Translations under genes and position numbers: made by a program | The notes under the pieces: generated by a model | Told to the model about the DNA's origin: nothing | Database searches by the model: none | The model's input: only the letters and a program-made list of their open reading frames with translations | Origin: UBA6398 sp963660485 | GTDB taxonomy: Bacteria > Bacteroidota > Bacteroidia > Bacteroidales > Bacteroidaceae | Assembly: GCA_963660485.1 (NCBI GenBank) | Contig: CAVKYH010000017.1 | Coordinates: forward strand, 1 to 47,107 | DNA: 47,107 bases | Reading direction: 5' to 3' | Shown: positions 25,027-32,940 of the stretch, in pieces | Position numbering within the stretch: position 1 is the first letter of the stretch | How the letters are laid out: each line of letters begins with the position of its first letter

Positions 25027-25881
25027 ATGATTGATATTAATAATGTATCGTTTGGTTATCCCGGCCACGGAAATCTCTACGAGAATATAAATTTCTCGCT
25101 TCCGCAAGGGAATGTTTACGGGCTTCTCGGGCGCAATGGTTCGGGAAAGTCCACGTTGCTTTATCTTATAGCGGGACTGCTTCTCCCAAGAAAGGGCAAC
25201 ATATTGTTTATGGGCGACAACACCAAGAATCGCGAGCCCAAAACTTTGAGCAACATCTTTATTCTTCCCGAAGGATTCAGTTTGCCTAAATGCAATTTCA
25301 GGAAATACGTAAAACAATACGCACCGTTTTATCCGCGTTTCAGCGAAGAGACCCTCAAAACCTGCCTTGCCGAATTCGACATGCCCTACGACATGCCTAT
25401 GGGGGAACTTTCGATGGGCAATAAAAAGAAAGCTTACGTTTGCTTCGCTCTTGCCACTAATGTAAGCCTGCTTCTGCTCGACGAGCCCACAAATGGTTTG
25501 GACATTCCCTCGAAGGTGCAATTCCGGCGTGCCGTTTCAAAAACAATGAACGAGGACAAAAGCGTAATAATCTCCACCCACCAGGTGCGGGATATCGAAA
25601 GTTTGCTCGACCATGTGGTGATAATCGACAACGGGCACCTTATGCTCAACACTTCGGTTGACAACATTGTGCGCCAATACGCATTCGAGGAACGCCCCAT
25701 GGGAGAACCCACCGACGATGCCTTGTATGCGCAGCGCTCCATGGGCGGCAACAAGTTGATTGTGGCAAACCGCGAAGGCATCGACACACCTCTCGACCTC
25801 GAGATGCTGTTCACTGCAGCCGTAACCGGAGCAATAACAATTGACAACGGAAACAACGAAGAAAAAGACGAAGAATTATGA
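25027..25881 (+). CDS. ABC transporter ATP-binding protein
   Basis: The ATPase of an ABC-2 type exporter, paired with the membrane protein that follows. 284 residues. Walker A is GRNGSGKST at 35-43, Walker B and D-loop LLLLDEPTNGLD at 148-159, and the H-loop histidine H185. The signature motif is atypical (LSMGNKKK at 128-135 in place of LSGGQ), a form seen in YtrB-like ATPases. It is the first gene of the operon; its stop overlaps the next start by 4 bp (ATGA). Confidence 0.88.
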   Translation: MIDINNVSFGYPGHGNLYENINFSLPQGNVYGLLGRNGSGKSTLLYLIAGLLLPRKGNILFMGDNTKNREPKTLSNIFILPEGFSLPKCNFRKYVKQYAPFYPRFSEETLKTCLAEFDMPYDMPMGELSMGNKKKAYVCFALATNVSLLLLDEPTNGLDIPSKVQFRRAVSKTMNEDKSVIISTHQVRDIESLLDHVVIIDNGHLMLNTSVDNIVRQYAFEERPMGEPTDDALYAQRSMGGNKLIVANREGIDTPLDLEMLFTAAVTGAITIDNGNNEEKDEEL

Positions 25882-26702
25882 AAAAGATAAATCCTGTAAA
25901 TAGCTTTTCAGCAGCTCGTTTTGCGATTTTATTGAAGTTTGGCTTGCGTTCAAGTGAATTCCATTTGCTTTTGGTAGGTGTATTTGTAATGAATTTGGGA
26001 TACCTGCTTACCACATATATTAGCAACGCAACTCCTTATGAGATACTATGCGACCTACGCGACTACGTTTATGCGATATTGGGCTTTTGCTTGACTTTCG
26101 GGGCTTCGCTTATTGTTAGCAGCCTTAAAAACAAGGGCAACCGCATCAACCACCTGATGTTGCCCGCTACAATGGGTGAAAAATTTCTTGCCCGGTTTGT
26201 TATAATGCTCTTCGGCACAATATTGGCAGTATTCATCGCATTTCTTGCCCTCTATGCCGTGTTGGCAACAATAAGCGTTTTCTCGCAGTCAACCCCAACT
26301 TATGCAGACTACAATCTTTTTACACACACTACGGAAACTCTGCAGATTCATAACGCCAAAACATGGCAGGCTCTGACTCTGATAGCGCTGTTTTTCGTTT
26401 GGATTTATTCCACATACCTGCTTGGCGGAATTTTGTGGAAGGGAAAAAGCTGGATAATAACAAGCATACTTCTCTTGTTCCTAAGCATGGCGTTCGGTAT
26501 GTTTTTCGTGTCTTTTTCTGACGTGGGATTATCTATAATATGCAATGAAGTAAGTTCTACAGTCTTCTTTATAGTTTTCAGCACGGTATTGGCAATATTT
26601 ATAATCGTCAACTTCAGTCTTGCGTGGTATCTCTTCAAACGCATGCAGGTAGTGCGCCCCACGTTGAGGAACTTTGTAAAAGGAATCAAGCGTCATTTCT
26701 AA
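25878..26702 (+). CDS. ABC-2 type membrane permease
   Basis: A 274-residue membrane protein with six predicted helices (about 32-52, 65-85, 107-135, 168-190, 194-215 and 228-255). It is translationally coupled to the ATPase gene by a 4-bp overlap and is followed 6 bp later by the GntR gene. The arrangement resembles YtrBC-type exporters controlled by a YtrA-type repressor. The substrate is not visible from sequence. Confidence 0.78.
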   Translation: MKKINPVNSFSAARFAILLKFGLRSSEFHLLLVGVFVMNLGYLLTTYISNATPYEILCDLRDYVYAILGFCLTFGASLIVSSLKNKGNRINHLMLPATMGEKFLARFVIMLFGTILAVFIAFLALYAVLATISVFSQSTPTYADYNLFTHTTETLQIHNAKTWQALTLIALFFVWIYSTYLLGGILWKGKSWIITSILLLFLSMAFGMFFVSFSDVGLSIICNEVSSTVFFIVFSTVLAIFIIVNFSLAWYLFKRMQVVRPTLRNFVKGIKRHF

Positions 26703-26708
26703 AATGCA

Positions 26709-27116
26709 ATGAATTTCAACGAAAACAAATCAATATATTTGCAAATTGCCAATAGAATCTGCGACGAGATAATGCTCGGAGTTTACGATATAGGCAACCG
26801 CATTCCCTCGGTGCGCGACTATGCTTCGCAAATGGAAGTGAATGCAAACACCGCCGTGCGCTCTTACAACTATCTTGAGCAGCAAGGAATAATCGAAAGC
26901 AAACGCGGATTGGGCTTTTTCGTTACTCCTGAAAGCCGGGATATAATAAGCGAAACACGTAAAGAGGAATTCTTTTCAATATATGTGCCCGATTTTTTCA
27001 AACACATGAACATGCTCGGAATCAAATTCGACGAAGTGGCAAAGCTGTACGCAGAACACAAAGAACAAAACAGAGAAAACAATGATTCATCTGAAGGACA
27101 TAAACAAAACGTATGA
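26709..27116 (+). CDS. GntR family regulator, YtrA subfamily
   Basis: A 135-residue regulator. It has an N-terminal winged helix-turn-helix (about 8-75, with IPSVRDYASQMEVNANTA and LEQQGIIESKRGLGFFV). The short helical C-terminal part (about 76-120) is typical of the YtrA subfamily, which lacks a large ligand domain. It probably binds the inverted repeat at 24989-25012 and represses its own operon. Its end overlaps the next gene by 35 bp. Confidence 0.88.
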   Translation: MNFNENKSIYLQIANRICDEIMLGVYDIGNRIPSVRDYASQMEVNANTAVRSYNYLEQQGIIESKRGLGFFVTPESRDIISETRKEEFFSIYVPDFFKHMNMLGIKFDEVAKLYAEHKEQNRENNDSSEGHKQNV

Positions 27117-27798
27117 CAACGGAACGAAACTTCATGTATTGAAGGGAATTTCACTCGATATCAACGAAGGGGAATTTGTTTCGATAATGGGCGCATCGGG
27201 GTCGGGAAAATCCACATTGCTCAACATCATGGGCATACTCGACAACTACGACAGCGGAGACTATACCATAGACGGCGTGGAGATTAAAAACCTGAGCGAA
27301 AACCGTGCTGCCGACATTCGAAACCATATGATAGGATTCATATTCCAGTCGTTCAATCTCATATCGTTCAAGAATGCAATGGAAAACGTGGCGCTGCCTC
27401 TGATGTACCAGGGCGTGAGCCGCAAACGCCGCAACGCTCTCGCAATGGAATATCTTGACAAACTCGGTTTGAGAGATCATGCACACCATCTGCCCAACGA
27501 ACTTTCCGGCGGCCAGAAACAACGCGTGGCAATAGCGCGGGCTATGATTACCAAGCCACGCATAATCCTCGCCGACGAACCAACAGGAGCCCTTGACAGC
27601 CGCACGTCGCTTGAAGTGATGCAACTCTTGAAAAAACTAAACGACGAAGGAATGACAATAGTGGTTGTTACCCACGAGAGCGGCGTTGCAAACGTAACAA
27701 ACAAGATTATCCATCTGAAAGACGGCGTTATCGAAAGCATAGAAGAGAACGTAAAACACGATGCGTCGATTTTCGGAACGAATGGATTGATGAAATAA
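27082..27798 (+). CDS. MacB/LolD-type ABC ATP-binding protein
   Basis: A 238-residue ATPase of the MacB/LolD class. Walker A is GASGSGKS at 37-44, signature LSGGQ at 141-145, and Walker B and D-loop IILADEPTGALD at 161-172. It powers the two MacB-like permeases that follow; in Bacteroidota the ATPase and permease parts of MacB are often separate genes. Its start lies within the end of the GntR gene (35-bp overlap), so the two are probably co-translated. Confidence 0.9.
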   Translation: MIHLKDINKTYDNGTKLHVLKGISLDINEGEFVSIMGASGSGKSTLLNIMGILDNYDSGDYTIDGVEIKNLSENRAADIRNHMIGFIFQSFNLISFKNAMENVALPLMYQGVSRKRRNALAMEYLDKLGLRDHAHHLPNELSGGQKQRVAIARAMITKPRIILADEPTGALDSRTSLEVMQLLKKLNDEGMTIVVVTHESGVANVTNKIIHLKDGVIESIEENVKHDASIFGTNGLMK

Positions 27799-27804
27799 AA
27801 AACG

Positions 27805-29067
27805 ATGATGGATACCATACAAGAATTGTTTGCCACATTGTTGCGCTCAAAGCTCCGCACAACGCTTACAGGCATCTCTGTTTCTACGGGAATATTCCTG
27901 CTGATAGTTTTGCTTGGCGCCGGAAATGGAATAATACACGCATTTGAAAATATGTCAGGCAGCATGTCGCTCGACGCAATGCAAATTAACGGCGGAGTTA
28001 CTTCTAAACCATACAACGGTATGAAAGAGGGAAGAAACATAAGGCTTGACAAACGCGATCTGAATATCATAAATCATAATTTCACGCGAAACGTGCGCTC
28101 TGCAATAGGCATACAGACACAAAGCAGCGTAACTATCCACTATGGAGTGCAAAGTATTTCGCGAACGCTTTACGGAATCGCTCCTCAATACCGCGAAATG
28201 AATTCTCAAGTAGAAAATGTGGTTGTCGGAAGGTTTGTAAACGAAATTGACATGCGCGAACGCAGAAAAGTGATTGTTTTGTCGCAACAAGATGCCGATG
28301 AACTTTTCGGTACGTGGCACAACGCTGTGGGAAAATTGGTTGAAGCGCAAAAATCGGCTTATCGCGTGGTAGGAGTATACCCCAACAGAGGAATGAGTCA
28401 GAACCAAGACGTATATGTACCGCTTAACACATTGCAGGCGGTGTATAACAAAGGAACGATGTTTGATTATCTGATGCTTAAAACCCGAGAGATTCGTACA
28501 CAAGACGATGTAGATAATTTTGCAGCTCTGTACAGAAGCGTAGCAAGCCCTATACACTTGTTTTCACCCGACGACCAAAACGCAGTGTGGATGTGGAACA
28601 CGACGGTAGGGGCAGAGGAAAGCGCGAAAGCAATGAACATTTTGCGTATGTCGCTTTGGATAATCGGTTTGCTCACGCTTATAAGTGGAGTAGTGGGCAT
28701 CAGCAATATCATGCTTATTACTGTGAAAGAGCGAACCCACGAGTTTGGCATACGCAAGGCTATCGGAGCGCGTCCGTTGTCTATTCTTAAAGGCGTGATT
28801 ATCGAGAGCGTGGTGGTAACGTTGATTTTCGGATACATCGGAATGGTTCTCGGAATCATTACAACCGAATATCTTAACCGGGTAGGCGGAAATTCTCAGG
28901 TAGCGTTAGGAAACCAAACTATTACTGTCTTTTCCAATCCTTCGGTAGACTTCAATACGTGTATCGAAGCTCTTGCAGTGATGATTATTGCCGGAGTTGT
29001 TGCTGGGCTTGTGCCGGCACGCAAGGCTGTGAAAGTAAAACCTATCGAAGCATTGAGGGCTGAGTGA
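27805..29067 (+). CDS. MacB-like ABC permease 1
   Basis: A 420-residue FtsX/MacB-type permease. It has an N-terminal helix (about 18-42), a large periplasmic domain and three C-terminal helices. The cytoplasmic EFGIRKAIGARP motif lies between the second and third helices. It lies 6 bp after the ATPase gene and 1 bp before its paralogue. Two different permeases suggest a heterodimeric transporter. Confidence 0.9.
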   Translation: MMDTIQELFATLLRSKLRTTLTGISVSTGIFLLIVLLGAGNGIIHAFENMSGSMSLDAMQINGGVTSKPYNGMKEGRNIRLDKRDLNIINHNFTRNVRSAIGIQTQSSVTIHYGVQSISRTLYGIAPQYREMNSQVENVVVGRFVNEIDMRERRKVIVLSQQDADELFGTWHNAVGKLVEAQKSAYRVVGVYPNRGMSQNQDVYVPLNTLQAVYNKGTMFDYLMLKTREIRTQDDVDNFAALYRSVASPIHLFSPDDQNAVWMWNTTVGAEESAKAMNILRMSLWIIGLLTLISGVVGISNIMLITVKERTHEFGIRKAIGARPLSILKGVIIESVVVTLIFGYIGMVLGIITTEYLNRVGGNSQVALGNQTITVFSNPSVDFNTCIEALAVMIIAGVVAGLVPARKAVKVKPIEALRAE

Positions 29068-29068
29068 T

Positions 29069-30346
29069 ATGAAAGCGGAGAAAATCAAAGCCATATTGCA
29101 AGTGTTCGACAGCGACCGCTTCGCCGAGGTTACAAGCACACTTGCCGGCAACAAGTCGCGCACCATGTTGACTGCGTTCGGCATATTTTGGGGCGTGTTT
29201 ATGTTTGTGTTGCTGCTTGGTGGCGGAAAGGGCTTGCAAGAACTCATGATGTCGAATTTCGGAGGCTTTGCAACCAATGCAGGAGTGATAGACGATCAAA
29301 AGACTACCAAGGCATACAAAGGATATTCCAAAGGGCGCGAATGGAGAATGAGTATTGACGATGTGGAAGGTCTACGCAATTATATTTCTGGCTTGGATAT
29401 CGTGGTTTCCATATCCAGCCGTTGGGGAAAATTAGCCCGATATTCCAATCATAGCTATTCTGACGGTGTTCTTAAGGGAATTGTTCCGGAACATCAGTAT
29501 GTAGAAATCCCCAAGATAAAATACGGGCGATTTATTAACGCAAACGACTTGCACCAGGTACGTAAAGTATGCGTAATAGGTAAGAGAGTGTACGAATCAC
29601 TCTTTCCCGACGGAGGAAATCCATGCGGCAAGTTCATTAATGTAGACAATGTATATTACGAAGTTGTAGGAGTTGATGTACACGAAAGCAATATAGGACT
29701 CAATGGTATGCCACAAGATGGTATTTTCGTGCCATCTACTGTATTCCGAAACATTTACAATTGCGGAAAAGAAGTATCTTTGATAGCATTCACTGCGAAA
29801 CGAGGAGTAACAATAGCTTCGATTGAAGATAAAATCAGGGCTTATATATTCCACACCCACAATATTCACCCCGACGACCGCGCTGCCATAGAAATCTTCA
29901 ACATGGAAACATTTTTCCAAATGTTCGACAATCTGTTCAACGGCATCAACTTATTGGTGTGGCTTATCGGAATGGGAACGGTATTGAGCGGCGTTATAGG
30001 CGTAACAAACATTATGCTTGTTTCTATTCGCGAACGAACGGTGGAACTCGGAATCCGCCGTGCCATAGGCGCAAAGCCGCGAGACCTTCTCGTACAGATT
30101 TTATCCGAAAGCGAGATTATGACAATTCTTGCCGGCATGTCGGGATTACTCGCTGCGGTGGGAATACTTGCAGCGATTGAACCGATGATAAGGAAAAGCG
30201 CTGAAACATCGGCCACATTTCAAATACCGTTCGGCATAGCCATAAGCGTGGCGGCGGCACTGGTTTTCATGGGATTGATAGCCGGAATATTTCCCGCGGC
30301 AAGGGCTTTGGCTATCAAGCCTGTAGACGCAATGAGAGACGAGTAG
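29069..30346 (+). CDS. MacB-like ABC permease 2
   Basis: A 425-residue paralogue of the preceding gene with the same layout: first helix about 35-58, periplasmic domain, and three C-terminal helices with ELGIRRAIGAKP. Sequence identity to permease 1 is modest, in line with two specialised halves. A 57-bp palindromic repeat separates it from the next gene of the operon. Confidence 0.9.
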   Translation: MKAEKIKAILQVFDSDRFAEVTSTLAGNKSRTMLTAFGIFWGVFMFVLLLGGGKGLQELMMSNFGGFATNAGVIDDQKTTKAYKGYSKGREWRMSIDDVEGLRNYISGLDIVVSISSRWGKLARYSNHSYSDGVLKGIVPEHQYVEIPKIKYGRFINANDLHQVRKVCVIGKRVYESLFPDGGNPCGKFINVDNVYYEVVGVDVHESNIGLNGMPQDGIFVPSTVFRNIYNCGKEVSLIAFTAKRGVTIASIEDKIRAYIFHTHNIHPDDRAAIEIFNMETFFQMFDNLFNGINLLVWLIGMGTVLSGVIGVTNIMLVSIRERTVELGIRRAIGAKPRDLLVQILSESEIMTILAGMSGLLAAVGILAAIEPMIRKSAETSATFQIPFGIAISVAAALVFMGLIAGIFPAARALAIKPVDAMRDE

Positions 30347-30360
30347 GGATATTGGAAAAA

Positions 30361-30417
30361 CGATAACCGATATAATTTAAACGATAACCGATATAATTTA
30401 AATAAGGTCAGACATCG
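30361..30417 (+). repeat. 57-bp palindromic repeat, copy 5 (rearranged, inside operon)
   Basis: Exactly 57 bp, but the left side is a 21-bp half-arm (CGATAACCGATATAATTTAA plus A) repeated in tandem, replacing the AGATGCCTTGG centre. The right end is the usual GTCAGACATCG. It lies in the 106-bp gap between the second MacB-like permease and the MacA-like gene. Confidence 0.75.
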
Positions 30418-30452
30418 TTCAGAACATAAAAAGGAATATAAAAATACAAACA

Positions 30453-31559
30453 ATGAAACGTATAAAAAGAATAGCAATAGCGGTGGTTGTGATTGCCGTA
30501 TTTGCAGGAACATTTGTTTATCTGTATCAGAAATCAAAGAAAACCCCGGAACAATACCAGTTGGAAGAACCCAAATACGCCGACATACTGCGCACCACTG
30601 TGCTCAACGGCAATATTGAGCCGCGAGACAAAGTGGAAATCAAACCCCAAATCAACGGCATCATTTCTGAAATCTACAAACAGCCGGGAGATATGGTGAG
30701 CAACGGAGATGTTATTGCCAAGGTAAAGGTGATTCCTGCAATGGAGGAACTTAACTCTGCCGACAACCGTGTGCGTCTTGCCGCAATCAATCTTGACCAG
30801 GCCAAACGCGACTTCGACCGCGCAAAAAAACTCTACGACGACAAACTGATAAGCACCGAGGATTTCGAAAAAGCCAAACAAGAACTGCTGAAAGCCAAAG
30901 AGGAAAGCAATACAGCCAGCGATGCGCTACAAATTGTGAAAGAAGGCGTTTCGGCATCAAACAGCAGTTACAGCACAACGCTCATACGCTCAACAATCAA
31001 CGGAATAGTACTCGACATTCCCGTGAAGGTAGGAAATTCTGTAATCATGAGCAATACCATGAACGACGGTACCACAATTGCAACCATTGCCGACATGAAC
31101 GACCTTATATTCAAAGGCACGATAGACGAGACCGAAGTGGGACTAATCAATACCGGAATGCCGATGTCTATCTCCGTGGGAGCGTTGCAGGACCACAAAT
31201 TCTCGGCATTGCTCGAATATATCTCGCCCGAGGTACAGACCACCGACGGCAACAGTGCAAACCAATTTGAAATAAAGGCTGCCGTGAAAATTCCCGCAGA
31301 TGTAAAAATCCGCTCGGGCTACAGTGCAAACGCCGAGATAGAACTGCAAAAAGCCGTGCACGTGATTTCTGTTTCCGAGGGTTGTGTGGAATTTGAAGGC
31401 GATAACACCTACGTTTATGTGCTTACCAAGAAAGACCCACAGACTTTTGAACGCCGCAAGGTGGTTACCGGATTGAGCGACGGAGTAAAGATTGAAATAA
31501 AAAGTGGACTTAAAATGGGCGACAAGATAAGGGGCAACCTCATTTCCTCAGAAAAATGA
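30453..31559 (+). CDS. HlyD/MacA-like periplasmic adaptor
   Basis: A 368-residue membrane-fusion protein. It has an N-terminal anchor (about 8-26, IAVVVIAVFAGTFVYLY), a biotinyl-lipoyl-like half motif, an alpha-hairpin coiled coil (about 105-165) and a beta-barrel segment (about 200-290). It bridges the MacB-like permeases and the outer-membrane TolC-like protein encoded next (1 bp downstream). The gap before it holds a repeat, which may modulate expression relative to the upstream genes. Confidence 0.9.
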   Translation: MKRIKRIAIAVVVIAVFAGTFVYLYQKSKKTPEQYQLEEPKYADILRTTVLNGNIEPRDKVEIKPQINGIISEIYKQPGDMVSNGDVIAKVKVIPAMEELNSADNRVRLAAINLDQAKRDFDRAKKLYDDKLISTEDFEKAKQELLKAKEESNTASDALQIVKEGVSASNSSYSTTLIRSTINGIVLDIPVKVGNSVIMSNTMNDGTTIATIADMNDLIFKGTIDETEVGLINTGMPMSISVGALQDHKFSALLEYISPEVQTTDGNSANQFEIKAAVKIPADVKIRSGYSANAEIELQKAVHVISVSEGCVEFEGDNTYVYVLTKKDPQTFERRKVVTGLSDGVKIEIKSGLKMGDKIRGNLISSEK

Positions 31560-31560
31560 A

Positions 31561-32898
31561 ATGGCAACAAATAAAAAAGCAACAGCGATGAACAGATTTA
31601 TTATGCTGATAGCTCTGGCGGTAATTGCAATGCCGGGAAAATCCCAAAGAGTGATGACTCTTTCGCAATGTATCGACTATGCTATTTCGCACAACATAAA
31701 TGTAAAACGCTATTCCAACACTGTGGAACAGCAAAAGGTACAACTGTCAACTTCCCGCAACTCCCGTTTGCCTGATCTCACAGCCGGAGCTTCGCAGAAC
31801 TTCAATTTTGGGCGCGGACTGAACTCAAACAACTCCTACGTAAACCGCAATACGCAGAGCACGGGATTTAATCTGCAAACAAGCGTACCTTTACTTACCG
31901 GCGGCAGAATTCCAAACGAAATAGCAGCGAATCGTCTGAATCTTCAAGCCGCAACAGCCGACCTTGAACACGCGCAGCAAAGCATAGCCCTGCAAGTGGC
32001 CGCCGCATATCTGCAAGCCGTTTACGCGGCAGAGGTTGTAAAGGTGCAGGAAACCCAGGTGGCTTTTTCAAAAGTGCAGCACGACAGAATTACAAAGCTT
32101 TTCAAAGCCGGCAAGTCGGCTGAAAGTGATGTAGTGGAGGCTCAATCCCAAGTGGCACAAGACGAAATGCAGCGCACACAAGCTATCTGCGACCAGAAGC
32201 TTGCCATGCTCGACCTTTCACAGCTTCTCGAACTTCCTTCGCCCGACAGCATTGCAATTGTAGCCCCCGAAGGAGACGCTTCGGCAGTACTTCCGCCTTT
32301 GCCCGACCAGATATTCGCGGCAGCAGAAGGCATAAAACCGGAAATACAAGCGGAAAAACTGCGATTGCAAGCCGCTGAAAAAAATATCCGCGTGGCAAAA
32401 GCCGCACTGTATCCCACACTTTCGCTCGGAGCAGGCTTGTCGTCAGAATACTACAAGACTTCGGGCTTCGATGCTCAGTCATTCTCTAAACAGATGAGCG
32501 ACAATTTCAGCAAATCAATAGGTTTGTCGCTAAACATACCTATTTTCAACCGTCTTGCAACGCGCAATGCCATTCGCCAAGCCAAACTTCAACAAAACGA
32601 GCAAGCTTTGCAACTCGACGAGACGAAGAAAACGCTTTACAAGGAGATACAACAGGCTTATTACAACGCCGTGAATGCGCAATCAAAGTATAAATCGGCA
32701 CTCGTAGCCCAACAAGCAGCCGAAACAAACCTCAATATGATGACTGGAAAGTTTGAAAACGGACGCGCAAATGCCACCGAATTCGAAGAAGCAAAGACAA
32801 AGAGAACGAAAGCCGTGAATTCGTGCCTGCAAGCTAAGTACGAATATATCCTGCGAATGAAAATAATCAACTTCTACCAAGGACAATCCATAAACTAA
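31561..32898 (+). CDS. TolC-like outer-membrane efflux protein
   Basis: A 445-residue outer-membrane factor with two similar halves, long helical stretches and a signal peptide (FIMLIALAVIAMPGKSQ). It completes the tripartite pump. The first ATG (31561) is 1 bp after the previous stop; an internal ATG at 31588 gives a shorter, more typical signal peptide and is an alternative start. A small GCCTT/AAGGC hairpin follows the stop. Confidence 0.9.
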   Translation: MATNKKATAMNRFIMLIALAVIAMPGKSQRVMTLSQCIDYAISHNINVKRYSNTVEQQKVQLSTSRNSRLPDLTAGASQNFNFGRGLNSNNSYVNRNTQSTGFNLQTSVPLLTGGRIPNEIAANRLNLQAATADLEHAQQSIALQVAAAYLQAVYAAEVVKVQETQVAFSKVQHDRITKLFKAGKSAESDVVEAQSQVAQDEMQRTQAICDQKLAMLDLSQLLELPSPDSIAIVAPEGDASAVLPPLPDQIFAAAEGIKPEIQAEKLRLQAAEKNIRVAKAALYPTLSLGAGLSSEYYKTSGFDAQSFSKQMSDNFSKSIGLSLNIPIFNRLATRNAIRQAKLQQNEQALQLDETKKTLYKEIQQAYYNAVNAQSKYKSALVAQQAAETNLNMMTGKFENGRANATEFEEAKTKRTKAVNSCLQAKYEYILRMKIINFYQGQSIN

Positions 32899-32940
32899 GC
32901 CTTTTAAGGCAATCTAAAAAAACAATATTAGAAAACAACT

